64,000 bases of DNA from Pseudomonas fluorescens (GTDB lineage: Bacteria; Pseudomonadota; Gammaproteobacteria; Pseudomonadales; Pseudomonadaceae), in the NCBI GenBank assembly GCA_902825215.1, contig LR782234.1:5349001-5413000 (forward strand). The letters run 5' to 3'. Shown one piece after another: positions 32,626-41,218 of this stretch; the stretch's first letter is position 1; each line of letters begins with the position of its first letter. Below the pieces are notes generated by a model. That model saw nothing but the letters and a program-made list of their open reading frames with translations, was not told the origin of the DNA and did no database searches. The translations under genes were made by a program, and so were the position numbers.

Positions 32626-35145
32626 TCAAGTGCCCCGAGGTTTTGCCCGCGCCGTGGCTTCGGCGACCAAGGGGTCGTCCGGCCAATAATGTTTCGGATA
32701 GCGGCCCTTCAGATCCTTTTTCACCTCGGCATAAGTACTGCGCCAGAAGTTGGCCAGATCCTGAGTGACCTGCACCGGGCGCCGCGCCGGCGACAGCAGA
32801 TGCAGCTTGACCACTTGCCGCCCGCCGGCAATTCGCGGTGTATCGGCGAGGCCGAACAGCTCTTGCAAGCGCACCGCGAGAATCGGCGGAGACTCGCTGT
32901 AATCCAGGCGAATCGACGAGCCCGACGGCACGCTCAAATGGTGCGGCGCCAGCTCGTCGAGCTTTTGCGGCAGCGGCCACGGCAGCAGATTGCGCACGAT
33001 GCTCGACAGGTCGAGGTTGGCAAAATGGCTGAGTCGCGAGACTTTGCCCAGATACGGCATCAGCCAGTCTTCCAGAGTGTCGAGCAGCGTTGCGTCACTG
33101 ACATCCGGCCACTGGCTGTCGTCCTGATGATTTAGATCGAGCTGGCGCAGCAGCGCCACCCGTGCCTGCCACTGGCGCAGTTCCGGGGTCCACGGCAACA
33201 GCTCGAGACCTTTGCGTCGGACCAGATTGACCAGCGCCTGACTGCGCGCATTTTCATCCAGACCGGTTAGCGGTTCGCGGCTGAGGATCAGCTCGCCGAC
33301 CTTGCGCTGACGCTCGGCACGCAGCACGCCTTCGCGCTCGTCCCAGTCCAGTTGATCGACACTGTGCACCTGCTCGGCGAGCACCGAGTCGAACAGCGCC
33401 GGATCAAAATCCGCCGCCAGATAAATCCGCTCCTCGCGCTGGCCCTGGCGGCTACCAAGGTCAGCGATGACGATCCACGGCTGTTTCATCAGGCTGTCGG
33501 CTTCGGCGAACAGCGCGGCGCGACCATTGGCCAGACGATATTCCGCGCCACCGGCACGCCGTTGCTGGGCGACGCGATCCGGGTAGGCCAACGCCAGCAA
33601 CCCACCGAGCCAGCGCGGGTGCTCGGGATCGCTGACCGGCGTGCTGGCCTTGCCGCGCAGGTAACTGCGATATTGCCGCGCCAGTTGCCGTGCCCGCTGC
33701 ACCCCGCCCTGCGCACCACGCGCCGCGCGTTCTTCACCCGAAAGCAAGGCCAGACGACTGTGCAAGTCCGCGCCGGCGCCGCGCAAGATGTCGCGCTCGC
33801 CAAGCAGCGCTGCGACATCGCAAGCCATGTTCGCCAGGCCCAACGCCTGACCGCGCAACAGCAAATGGCCGATACGCGGATGTGCCGGCAGTTCGGCCAT
33901 GGCCTGGCCATGCGGGGTCAGCGCTTCGCCTTCCAGCGCACCGAGGCGCTGCAACAAATCCTGTGCCTGGGCATACGCCGCCGCGGGCGGCACATCCAGC
34001 CACACCAGTTCAGCCGGCGTTACGCCCCAACGGCCCAGTTGCAGGGCGAGGCTGGCGAGATCCGCCGAGAGAATTTCGGCACTGCCGTAAGCGGCAAGTT
34101 GTTCGTGCTGATCCTGCGACCACAAGCGGTAGCAAACGCCCGGTTCGAGTCGCCCGGCGCGGCCGGCACGCTGGGTGGCGCTGGCCTTGGAAATGCGTTG
34201 GGTGTCGAGGCGGGTCATGCCGCTGCCGGGATCGAAACGCGGCACCCGCGCCAGCCCGGCATCGATCACCACGCGTACGCCATTGATGGTCAGGCTGGTC
34301 TCGGCGATGTTGGTTGCCAGCACCACTTTGCGCTGACCGGGCGGCGCCGGGTCGATCGCTGCACGCTGGGCATTGAGGTCAAGTTCGCCGTGCAGCGGGC
34401 AGAGCAACACATCGCTGCGCGAACCGATGGCGTCGGCCAATTGCTGATGCACGCGACGGATTTCCGCCTGCCCCGGCAGGAACACCAGCAGGCTGCCGGT
34501 TTCATCGTTGAGCGCTTCGAGCACGGTTTGCGTGACGCGCTGATCGATGTACTCGCCAGGCTGAAACGGCCGGCCCCAGCGCATCGTCACCGGATACATG
34601 CGCCCTTCGCTACGCAAGATCGGCGCGTCATCAAGCAACCCGGCCAGACGCTCGCCTTCGAGGGTGGCCGACATCAGCAGAATCTTCAGCGGCTGTTCAG
34701 CGCGAAACAGCTCGCGACCGTTCAGACTCAGGGCCAGCGCCAGATCGGCGTCGAGGCTGCGTTCGTGAAACTCATCGAAAATCAGCAGACCCACGCCTTC
34801 CAGCGCCGGGTCATCCTGCAGACGGCGGGTGAGAATGCCTTCGGTGACCACTTCGATGCGCGTCTTCGGGCCGACCTTGCTGTCCAGACGAATGCGGTAA
34901 CCGACGGTTTCCCCGACCTGCTCGCCCAGCTCGCTGGCCAGACGTTCTGCAGCGGCACGCGCAGCCAGTCGCCGCGGTTCAAGCATCAGAATGGTCTGCC
35001 CGGCGAGCCACGCTTCATTGAGCAAGGCCAGCGGCACGCGAGTGGTTTTACCGGCGCCGGGCGGCGCTTCGAGCACGGCTTCGTGGCGTGACGCGAGGGC
35101 TTCACGCAGGGCGGGTAAAACATCGTCGATCGGCAAAGAAATCAT
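32626..35145 (-). CDS. hrpB: ATP-dependent helicase HrpB
   Basis: An 839-residue DEAH/RHA-type helicase. Walker A APPGAGKTT is at 27-35, motif Ia EPRRLAARAAA, DEFHER at 124-129 replaces DEAH, SAT follows in LLMSATLEG, and the RecA2 motifs ATNIAETSLT and QRAGRAGR are intact. The helicase-associated HA2 and the HrpB-specific C-terminal domain (from about residue 500) follow. HrpB unwinds or remodels RNA, but its cellular role in Pseudomonas is poorly known. I chose the ATG at 35145 because GGGAG lies five bases upstream. Confidence 0.95.
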   Translation of the reverse strand: MISLPIDDVLPALREALASRHEAVLEAPPGAGKTTRVPLALLNEAWLAGQTILMLEPRRLAARAAAERLASELGEQVGETVGYRIRLDSKVGPKTRIEVVTEGILTRRLQDDPALEGVGLLIFDEFHERSLDADLALALSLNGRELFRAEQPLKILLMSATLEGERLAGLLDDAPILRSEGRMYPVTMRWGRPFQPGEYIDQRVTQTVLEALNDETGSLLVFLPGQAEIRRVHQQLADAIGSRSDVLLCPLHGELDLNAQRAAIDPAPPGQRKVVLATNIAETSLTINGVRVVIDAGLARVPRFDPGSGMTRLDTQRISKASATQRAGRAGRLEPGVCYRLWSQDQHEQLAAYGSAEILSADLASLALQLGRWGVTPAELVWLDVPPAAAYAQAQDLLQRLGALEGEALTPHGQAMAELPAHPRIGHLLLRGQALGLANMACDVAALLGERDILRGAGADLHSRLALLSGEERAARGAQGGVQRARQLARQYRSYLRGKASTPVSDPEHPRWLGGLLALAYPDRVAQQRRAGGAEYRLANGRAALFAEADSLMKQPWIVIADLGSRQGQREERIYLAADFDPALFDSVLAEQVHSVDQLDWDEREGVLRAERQRKVGELILSREPLTGLDENARSQALVNLVRRKGLELLPWTPELRQWQARVALLRQLDLNHQDDSQWPDVSDATLLDTLEDWLMPYLGKVSRLSHFANLDLSSIVRNLLPWPLPQKLDELAPHHLSVPSGSSIRLDYSESPPILAVRLQELFGLADTPRIAGGRQVVKLHLLSPARRPVQVTQDLANFWRSTYAEVKKDLKGRYPKHYWPDDPLVAEATARAKPRGT

Positions 35146-35246
35146 GCTGGCTCCCAAACAGATCGGCGAGTATAACGGCGAACTGTTTGGCGTAGTCTGA
35201 ACTCAAAACAGTAGCCGTTATTGTTCAGCTCTCAGGAGACATTTCC

Positions 35247-35666
35247 ATGCGCTTACCTTTTCGCCTGATCGGCGGTGTTCTGGTCGCCACCCTGCTCACG
35301 CAGATCACTGCGTGCGGGTCGATTTTCTACCCGGACCGTCGCGGCCAGATCGACGGCAAGATCGACCCGGCAATTGCCGCGCTCGACGCTGTCGGCCTGC
35401 TGTTCTACATCATTCCCGGGCTGATCGCGTTTGCCGTCGACTTCGCTACCGGCGCGATCTATTTCGAACCGGGCCACACCGCGCAGATCGATCCGGCCAG
35501 GCTCAAGCCAGCCATCGGCGCGGACGGTCAGGTCGACAAGCACAAGTTGCAGGCGATTCTCGAAAGCGAGTTGGGCAGAGACTTTCCTCTCGACGACCCG
35601 CGCCTGATCCAGCACAAGGGCAGCACCCAGCAACTGGCGATGTTCGGCCTGCAACCTGCGGCATAA
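35247..35666 (+). CDS. Small putative lipoprotein
   Basis: A 139-residue protein with a lipobox-like ITAC (Cys23) after a hydrophobic leader. The mature part starts GSIFYPDRRGQIDGKIDP and continues with a strongly hydrophobic stretch, GLLFYIIPGLIAFAVDFATGAIYF, a likely membrane helix or hairpin. Relatives are sometimes misnamed polyribonucleotide nucleotidyltransferase; no enzymatic domain is visible. Conserved beside hrpB and the CDF transporter (PA3962-like from memory). The CDF gene starts 12 bp downstream. Confidence 0.8.
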   Translation: MRLPFRLIGGVLVATLLTQITACGSIFYPDRRGQIDGKIDPAIAALDAVGLLFYIIPGLIAFAVDFATGAIYFEPGHTAQIDPARLKPAIGADGQVDKHKLQAILESELGRDFPLDDPRLIQHKGSTQQLAMFGLQPAA

Positions 35667-35678
35667 AAAGGAAGATCG

Positions 35679-36566
35679 ATGACCTCCAGCCCCGAACACG
35701 CCCGCCTGCTGCGGCTGGCGACCCGCGCCTCGGTGGCGGTGGCGTGCACGCTGATCATCGCCAAAGCCATCGCCTGGTGGCTCAGCGGTTCGGTGAGCAT
35801 GCTCGCCGGCCTCACCGACTCGGCGCTGGATGGCGTCACCTCGATGCTCAATCTGCTCGCGGTGCACTACGCGCTGCGCCCGGCGGATGACGACCACCGT
35901 TACGGCCACGGCAAAGCGGAATCGCTGGCGGGCATGGCGCAAGCGTTGTTCATCGGCGGCAGTGCGCTGCTGATCGCGTTTCAGGCCTACGAACGCTTGC
36001 AGACGCCGCAGCCACTCGGTGCGCCCTGGCTGAGCATCGGCGTGATCGTGTTTTCGCTGCTGCTGACTGCAGCCTTGCTGGTGTTGCAGCACCGAGTGAT
36101 CAAGCAGACCGGCTCCAACGCCGTGCGCGCCGACTCGCTGCACTATCGCTCGGACATGCTGCTCAACGGCAGCATCCTGCTGGCGCTGGTGCTGGCCGGG
36201 TTTGGCTTCGAGCAACTGGATGCGTGGTTCGGCCTGGGCATTGCCGCGTACATCCTGTGGAGCGCGATTCAGATCGCCCGCGAGAGTTTTTCCGTGTTGA
36301 TGGACGAGGAACTGCCGACCGACGTCAGCCAGCACATGCTCGAACTGGCGTGCAGCGTGCCGGGCGTGCTGGGCGCGCATGACTTGCGCACGCGCATTTC
36401 CGGCAACCACTGGTTCGTGCAGTTGCATCTGGAGTTGCCGGGAGAGTTGACGCTGTCAGTCGCTCACGGCATCAGCGATCAAGCCGCCGACGCCATTCAC
36501 AAAGCCTACCCACGGGCCGAAGTGCTGGTGCACGCAGATCCCGTAAAAGCAGCTATAAGCTATTAG
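35679..36566 (+). CDS. fieF: Cation diffusion facilitator (FieF/YiiP-like)
   Basis: A 295-residue inner-membrane metal/proton antiporter with six membrane helices and a C-terminal cytoplasmic domain. The transport site in helices 2 and 5 is intact: Asp47 and Asp51 (TDSALD) with His155 and Asp159 (HYRSD), equal to Asp45/Asp49/His153/Asp157 of E. coli YiiP. The HRYGHGKAE loop is also a family mark. The DDHH-type site predicts export of zinc or iron. The last codons merge with a run of AGCCTCA heptamers, so the extreme C terminus may vary among strains. Confidence 0.92.
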   Translation: MTSSPEHARLLRLATRASVAVACTLIIAKAIAWWLSGSVSMLAGLTDSALDGVTSMLNLLAVHYALRPADDDHRYGHGKAESLAGMAQALFIGGSALLIAFQAYERLQTPQPLGAPWLSIGVIVFSLLLTAALLVLQHRVIKQTGSNAVRADSLHYRSDMLLNGSILLALVLAGFGFEQLDAWFGLGIAAYILWSAIQIARESFSVLMDEELPTDVSQHMLELACSVPGVLGAHDLRTRISGNHWFVQLHLELPGELTLSVAHGISDQAADAIHKAYPRAEVLVHADPVKAAISY

Positions 36567-36632
36567 CCTCAAGCCTCAAGCCTCAAGCCTCAAGCCTCAA
36601 GCTTGCAGCTGAAAACTTGAAGCTTGCAGCTG
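36565..36632. repeat. AGCCTCA and AGCTTGC heptamer repeats between convergent genes
   Basis: Five perfect tandem copies of AGCCTCA (36565-36599), starting on the fieF stop codon, then AGCTTGC, AGCTGAAAACTTGA, AGCTTGC and AGCTGC. The second half matches the heptamer at 17936-18014. Confidence 0.9.
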
Positions 36633-36635
36633 CTT

Positions 36636-37658
36636 CTATCTGACTTGGTAGCCGCGACTGCTCAGGCAGTTGCCCTGGGCCTGCCGATACGCCTGAACCA
36701 CTTCGGGCGCCGGTTGGTAGGTCGCGGTGCGCGGGTCGAAGCCGCTTTGCTGCACCGCATATTGGTAGCACTGGTAGCCGTCCTGCTGGACCTGCTCCGG
36801 CGATTGGCCATTCGCTGGGTAAGCTTCGACGTCATAGCCTTGAGCTTGTGGCTGCAGCGGTTGCTGCACCGGCGGCTCGACCACGACGTAATCCTGCGTC
36901 GCTTGCTGATAGGCGTAGTAAGAGCCGGCGGCGAGGAACAGCAGCGAGCCGCCAATCCATACTTCACGGGCGTAATCCGGCAAATACTGGATGCGAATGC
37001 CGCGCGGCGGCTGCACGACGATGTAGCGTGGCCCTTGCGGGCGATACCAGTAACCACCGGAATAGAAATAATCCTGACCCCGATACGGCACGCGGTAATC
37101 GCGGTCCGGGAAGCGATCGATTACATGCCCCGGGCGATATTGCGGCCCCGGCCCCCAACCGTTGCCATGACCATTCGGACGCCCCGGCCAGCGGTTGTCG
37201 TTGGGCCGGTTGTCGGTCTGCCATTGCTGATTGTGGTAACCGTTTTGCGGGCGTTCGTCGCGGTAGTAACCCTGACGCGGTTCCTGGGTCTGGCGCACGG
37301 TGTCGGGACGTGGCTGGATCGGCAGATTATTGCCCGGTTGCCGAGGCGGTTCTGGCCGGTCATCGGGGCGATTGTGGTTCTGCCATTGACCGTCATTGTT
37401 GTGAGGCTGGCCGTTGTGCTCGAACTGGCGACTGTTGTCGCCACGAATGATTTCGTTGTTCTGCGGCCGCGCCTGGTTCTGCGGCGCATTGCCCGGCCCG
37501 CGTTGATCACCGCCACGACCCTGGCCGTTGCCCTGATGCTGCTGGCCACGACCGTCGCCATCGGGCCCACGATTCTGTGGCTCGTCGGCAAGCGCTTGCG
37601 CACTGACACTCACACACAGCAAACCAACACCGGCCAAACGCCAGATGCGCGAATTCAT
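36636..37658 (-). CDS. DUF6515-like exported protein, Asn/Gln/Arg/Pro/Gly-rich
   Basis: A 340-residue protein with a signal peptide (cleavage near AQALA-DE at about 24). Residues 25-190 are low complexity (GQQHQGNGQGRGGDQRG and similar). A conserved block follows, with DYFYSGGYWYRP, PPRGIRIQYLPDYAREVWIGG, a hydrophobic helix LFLAAGSYYAYQQ and a C-terminal domain with paired cysteines (DGYQCYQY, GNCLSSRG). This is the DUF6515 layout; function is unknown, and a cell-surface or periplasmic role is likely. The ATG at 37658 follows GAGGAAC at good spacing. Convergent with fieF. Confidence 0.8.
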   Translation of the reverse strand: MNSRIWRLAGVGLLCVSVSAQALADEPQNRGPDGDGRGQQHQGNGQGRGGDQRGPGNAPQNQARPQNNEIIRGDNSRQFEHNGQPHNNDGQWQNHNRPDDRPEPPRQPGNNLPIQPRPDTVRQTQEPRQGYYRDERPQNGYHNQQWQTDNRPNDNRWPGRPNGHGNGWGPGPQYRPGHVIDRFPDRDYRVPYRGQDYFYSGGYWYRPQGPRYIVVQPPRGIRIQYLPDYAREVWIGGSLLFLAAGSYYAYQQATQDYVVVEPPVQQPLQPQAQGYDVEAYPANGQSPEQVQQDGYQCYQYAVQQSGFDPRTATYQPAPEVVQAYRQAQGNCLSSRGYQVR

Positions 37659-37789
37659 GTTGTTCCTCACTGTGGGGAGCCTGTCATTGGGAGGGCCTGT
37701 TGCTAAGACTCGCAACAGGCGCACCGGGTTCTGCGACAGGTTATCAGTCGCGCGACTTATTTATTGAGGCGGCAAGATGAAATCGCCAG

Positions 37790-38063
37790 CAAGAAAAAAG
37801 GGAGACCCGTCGGCCTCCCTTTTAGAGAACTGCGTCCTGGCTCGACGCTTTTGACGTCGGCTCACCTCACGCCGTCTTCTGGACAGTGTGCAGCTCGGGG
37901 GCCGACACAACCCCGGTGGGGGTGGCGGCCGCGGCGGGCCGGATTGGGCGGGCCGCGTGGACTGTGTTACCGAGCAGTGATTCTGGTGATAAGAATAGGC
38001 CGGACACCGCGACAGAGGATTGCGAAGATTGCTCAAATAAACACCACTTGCGCAATTTTTAAC
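37790..38063 (-). ncRNA. Candidate small RNA or leader-peptide transcript
   Basis: A predicted transcript of about 270 nt from TTGGCT-N17-TTATCT (38098-38070 on the minus strand) to the terminator at 37794-37823. One frame (38055-37867) encodes a possible 62-residue peptide starting TTG and ending with HAARPIRPAAAATPTG and further residues; another contains PPRPPPPPG. Neither has a convincing ribosome site, and rare codons (TTA, CTA, TCA) are frequent in the first half. A short hairpin CGACG-N7-CGTCG lies at 37843-37859. I cannot name it. Confidence 0.4.
37794..37823 (-). terminator. Strong intrinsic terminator, minus strand, without an assigned gene
   Basis: On the minus strand AAAAGGGAG pairs with CTCCCTTTT (nine base pairs) around GCCGACGGGT and runs into six T. 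DUF6515 starts downstream with its own upstream region, so the terminator closes a separate transcript. Confidence 0.85.
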
Positions 38064-38098
38064 CCTGGATAGATAATCCGCCGCAATAGTTACAGCCA
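38047..38098. promoter_or_regulatory. Overlapping divergent promoters (Lrp gene / orphan unit)
   Basis: Plus strand: TTGCGC (38047-38052) - 18 bp - GATAAT (38071-38076), toward the Lrp/AsnC gene. Minus strand: TTGGCT (complement of 38093-38098) - 17 bp - TTATCT (complement of 38070-38075). The two -10 elements overlap, so the promoters should exclude each other. Confidence 0.5.
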
Positions 38099-38109
38099 AG
38101 GACAGATTG

Positions 38110-38589
38110 ATGAGCAAACTCGACCGTTACGACCTGAGCATTTTGGCGGAATTGCAACGCGACGCCCGCATCTCCAACCAGGAACTGGCCGAGCGCATCG
38201 GTCTGTCGCCCTCGCCTTGCTCGCGTCGGGTCAAGCAACTGGAAGACGACGGCTACATCTCGCGCCAGGTTGCGCTGCTCGATCGCAAGATGCTCGGGCT
38301 GAGCCTGACGGCCTATGTGCTGATCGGCATGGACCGGCACACACCGGAGCGTTTCGAGAATTTCGAAGCGGCGATTCGCACGCTGCCGCAAGTGCTGGAG
38401 TGCAGTCTGGTGACCGGCGTGGATGCGGATTACCAGTTGAAGGTGGTGGTGCCGGATATGGATCACTATCAGAAGCTGTTGCTGGGACACCTGACCCGCA
38501 TCGAGGGGGTTACAAGTGTGCGGTCGAGTTTTGTGCTGAATCAGGTCTTGAACAGCACGGAACTGCCGCTGACGCATTTGCGTAGTTGA
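38110..38589 (+). CDS. Lrp/AsnC-family transcriptional regulator
   Basis: A 159-residue regulator. The N-terminal helix-turn-helix spans about 8-50 (ILAELQRDARISNQELAERIGLSPS, recognition helix SPCSRRVKQLEDDGYI), and the C-terminal RAM/AsnC_trans_reg domain (about 65-150) binds amino acid effectors and forms octamers. It resembles Lrp-like regulators of amino acid catabolism (BkdR or MdeR types), but the effector cannot be predicted. AAGGA is eight bases before the ATG at 38110. Its promoter overlaps that of a divergent unannotated unit that it may regulate. Confidence 0.92.
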   Translation: MSKLDRYDLSILAELQRDARISNQELAERIGLSPSPCSRRVKQLEDDGYISRQVALLDRKMLGLSLTAYVLIGMDRHTPERFENFEAAIRTLPQVLECSLVTGVDADYQLKVVVPDMDHYQKLLLGHLTRIEGVTSVRSSFVLNQVLNSTELPLTHLRS

Positions 38590-38591
38590 AA

Positions 38592-38615
38592 TCGCTTTCG
38601 CGAGCAGGCTCGCGA
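38592..38615. repeat. Single truncated REP unit
   Basis: CGCTTTCGCGAGCAGGCTCGCGAAGAGG is one hairpin unit without the CTCCCAC tail or a partner, after the Lrp/AsnC gene. Confidence 0.75.
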
Positions 38616-38731
38616 AGAGGCCAGTATCAACAACACTGATCGAGGCACACGACCCAGATCAGTGCCACCCCACCCACCATGCCGTATACTCCCCGCCGCC
38701 CTTTCAGCCTGCCCCGCGCCGGAGATTGCCA

Positions 38732-38941
38732 ATGGATCCAGCACTGTTAGAAGAATGGATGATGACCGGTCTGGTCAGCATCCTGATCATTTTCATGGGT
38801 TTCATCGTCTGGGATCTGGCGAAGAAGTCCAAGGCCGGGCGCTTTGGCTCGTTCATTCTGTTTTTCGTGCTGGGCCTGGGCGTGGCCGCGTTCATCATCA
38901 AGAGTGTGGTGATCGGCCTGATCGAATCCGGCGCCCTATAA
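38732..38941 (+). CDS. DUF2788 small membrane protein
   Basis: A 69-residue protein with two hydrophobic helices (LVSILIIFMGFIVWDLA and FILFFVLGLGVAAFIIKSVVIG) joined by a short basic loop, KKSKAGRFGS. This fits the DUF2788 family of small inner-membrane proteins of unknown function. The ATG at 38732 follows GGAG at nine bases. The 3' end overlaps convergent rluE by 6 bp. Confidence 0.88.
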   Translation: MDPALLEEWMMTGLVSILIIFMGFIVWDLAKKSKAGRFGSFILFFVLGLGVAAFIIKSVVIGLIESGAL

Positions 38942-39571
38942 GCGCGCCGGCACTTCTTTCCACTGGCCCTGATCGAGCCCATCGAGCGTCCAGTCACCAA
39001 TCCTCACGCGTACCAGACGCAACGTCGGCAAGCCGACCGCAGCGGTCATGCGCCGTACCTGACGATTGCGCCCTTCGCGAATCACCAGTTCCAGCCACGA
39101 AGTCGGCACGGTCATGCGAAAGCGTACCGGCGGATTACGCGGCCACAGGTCCGGCTCGTCCAGCTGCCGGGCTTCGGCGGGCAAGGTCATGCCGTCGTTC
39201 AACTCGACACCGTCACGCAAACGCTGCAACTGCTCGGCAGTCGGCACGCCTTCGACCTGCACCCAATAAGTCTTCGTCAGTTTGTGTTTCGGATCGGCAA
39301 TGCGCGCCTGCAACTGGCCGTCATTGGTCAGCAGCAACAAACCTTCGCTGTCACGATCCAGGCGTCCAACTGGGTAGATGCCGGGCACATCGATGTAATC
39401 CTTGAGCGTCGCCCGCCCCTCACCGTCGCTGAACTGCGTCAGCACATCGAACGGTTTGTTGAACAGGATCAGTTTCGGCTCGGCCGGTGGTGCCTTGGCA
39501 ACACGGCGCGGCGAGGACGATTGAGGCTTCACGCCAGGGCGGCGGGAAGGTGGTCGAGTAGGACGGGACAT
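38936..39571 (-). CDS. rluE: 23S rRNA pseudouridine synthase RluE
   Basis: A 211-residue RsuA-family pseudouridine synthase, predicted to modify U2457 of 23S rRNA. It has a basic N-terminal extension (1-32), no S4 domain, and the catalytic motif GRLDRDSEGLLLLTNDG with Asp72. Further family marks are KLTKTYWVQVEG and VIREGRNRQVRRM. The RluE assignment follows from the short length, lack of S4 and the LFNKPFDVLTQF start. The ATG at 39571 has no clear Shine-Dalgarno. Confidence 0.9.
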   Translation of the reverse strand: MSRPTRPPSRRPGVKPQSSSPRRVAKAPPAEPKLILFNKPFDVLTQFSDGEGRATLKDYIDVPGIYPVGRLDRDSEGLLLLTNDGQLQARIADPKHKLTKTYWVQVEGVPTAEQLQRLRDGVELNDGMTLPAEARQLDEPDLWPRNPPVRFRMTVPTSWLELVIREGRNRQVRRMTAAVGLPTLRLVRVRIGDWTLDGLDQGQWKEVPARL

Positions 39572-39645
39572 AAGAAGAGAAAAACATTTAGCGATCAGGG
39601 CTGACAATGCTAGTGCCCCGACCGCCAAATGACCACGACTAACCG

Positions 39646-41109
39646 TTAACGGAACGGCGGCTCGTCGAAGCTGCGCAGTTTGCGCGAGTGCAGCGAGTTG
39701 AGTTCGGTGCGCAGCAGATCCACCGCTTCGATGCCGATCTTCAAGTGCTGGCTGACCGCGCGCTCATAGAAGGCGTTGGCCGAACCCGGCAGCTTGATTT
39801 CGCTGTGCAGCGGTTTGTCCGAGACGCAGAGCAACGTGCCGTACGGCACCCGCAACCGGTAACCCTGCGCGGCGATGGTGCCGCTTTCCATGTCCACGGC
39901 AACCGCGCGGGACAGGTTGATCAACGGCCGTTCCTGCGCCCAGCGCAGTTCCCAGTTGCGGTCGTCGTAGGTCAGCACGGTGCCGGTGCGCAGGCGTTTT
40001 TTCAGGTCGTCGCCTTTCTCGCCGGTGACGTTCGCTGCTGCCTGCTGCAGCGCCAACTGCACTTCGGCCAGTGCCGGGATCGGGATATTCGGCGGCACCA
40101 CGCGGTCGAGAATGCCGTCGCGACGCATATACGCGTGGGCCAGCACGTAATCGCCGATGGTCTGCGACTGACGCAGGCCGCCGCAGTGGCCGATCATCAG
40201 CCAGCAATGCGGACGCAGCACGGCGAGGTGGTCGGTGATGTTCTTGGCGTTGGACGGGCCGACGCCGATGTTGACCAGCGTCACGCCGTGGCCATCGTTG
40301 GCAATCAGGTGATAGGCCGGCATCTGATAACGGTGCCAGACCACACCGGCAGCGATGGCCGAGGCTTCGCCGTGGTCCATGCCCTTCTCGATGATCACGT
40401 TGCCCGGCAGAACCATGCGCACGAAACGCGGATCGTTGCGCAGTTGCTCCAGGCCATGAACGATGAACTGGTCAACGTAGCGGTGATAGTTGGTCAGCAG
40501 GATCCACGGCTGCACATGGCGCCAGTCACTGCCGGTGTAATGAACCAGACGGCGCAGCGAGAAATCCACGCGCGCGGCGTCGAACAGCGCCAGCGGCAGC
40601 GGATCGGTGTTTTCCCAATCGTAGAGACCGTCGGCGATGCCATCGGTGGCCGCGGACAGGTCGGTACTCGGAAACACCCGCGCCAGTACCGCAGCGGTAA
40701 CGCCGGAACCGGCCAGCTCATCGCCCTGCTCGACCACGTACGGGTACGGAATGTTCTGCTGGCTGACGCCGACTTCGACGGTCACGGTGAAGTCGTGCAT
40801 CAACGGCGTCAGCTGTTCGAGCAGGTATTTGCGAAATGCCGCCGGGTGAGTGACGGTGACGCTGTACGTGCCGGGCAACTGCACCTTGGCGTAGGCGCGA
40901 GTGGTCTGCGGGACTTCACCCTGGCAGTGATAGGTCAGACGCAGTTCGGGATAACGAAACAGGGCACGCTGTGCGGCGTCAGGTTCGACGCGGTCCTTGA
41001 GGTAACGCTTGAGCGCCGAATTCAGCGCAGTGGTGGCCCGCTCATGCAGCTCGGCCAGACGATCCACGGCTTGTTCGGCGGTTTGAACGACAATAAACGC
41101 TTCGGTCAC
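39646..41109 (-). CDS. amn: AMP nucleosidase
   Basis: A 487-residue AMP nucleosidase, which hydrolyses AMP to adenine and ribose 5-phosphate and adjusts adenylate pools. The N-terminal AMNp_N domain covers about 5-165; the C-terminal nucleoside-phosphorylase-like domain contains VTLVNIGVGPSNAKNITDHL, MIGHCGGLRQSQ and VDMESGTIAAQGYR. I prefer the GTG at 41109, giving MTEAFIVVQTAEQA with AGGAAG seven bases upstream. An ATG at 41145 would add 12 residues with a weaker ribosome site. Confidence 0.93.
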   Translation of the reverse strand: MTEAFIVVQTAEQAVDRLAELHERATTALNSALKRYLKDRVEPDAAQRALFRYPELRLTYHCQGEVPQTTRAYAKVQLPGTYSVTVTHPAAFRKYLLEQLTPLMHDFTVTVEVGVSQQNIPYPYVVEQGDELAGSGVTAAVLARVFPSTDLSAATDGIADGLYDWENTDPLPLALFDAARVDFSLRRLVHYTGSDWRHVQPWILLTNYHRYVDQFIVHGLEQLRNDPRFVRMVLPGNVIIEKGMDHGEASAIAAGVVWHRYQMPAYHLIANDGHGVTLVNIGVGPSNAKNITDHLAVLRPHCWLMIGHCGGLRQSQTIGDYVLAHAYMRRDGILDRVVPPNIPIPALAEVQLALQQAAANVTGEKGDDLKKRLRTGTVLTYDDRNWELRWAQERPLINLSRAVAVDMESGTIAAQGYRLRVPYGTLLCVSDKPLHSEIKLPGSANAFYERAVSQHLKIGIEAVDLLRTELNSLHSRKLRSFDEPPFR

Positions 41110-41218
41110 GATCAGCTTCCTGTGTTCTGACTTGCAGAGCTTCATCTTGCCTGCATCGTCGCGTCACGGGAACAGTGGCGTTGTGGGTGCAGCCAATTCT
41201 TTCAGGCGAAGCGAATCC

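Larger units (their letters stand above)
37659..38109. other. 451-bp intergenic region containing an unannotated minus-strand unit
   Basis: Apart from the DUF6515 promoter region (37659-37790), it contains a strong minus-strand intrinsic terminator at 37794-37823, a GC-rich segment (37880-37970), and overlapping divergent promoters at 38047-38098. No known gene accounts for the terminator. Confidence 0.7.

Noticed and set aside
37861..38055. Confident annotation of the 62-codon minus-strand frame as a protein gene
   Set aside because: TTG start with almost no leader, no ribosome site, and unusual codons in the first half. Kept only as part of the candidate RNA unit.
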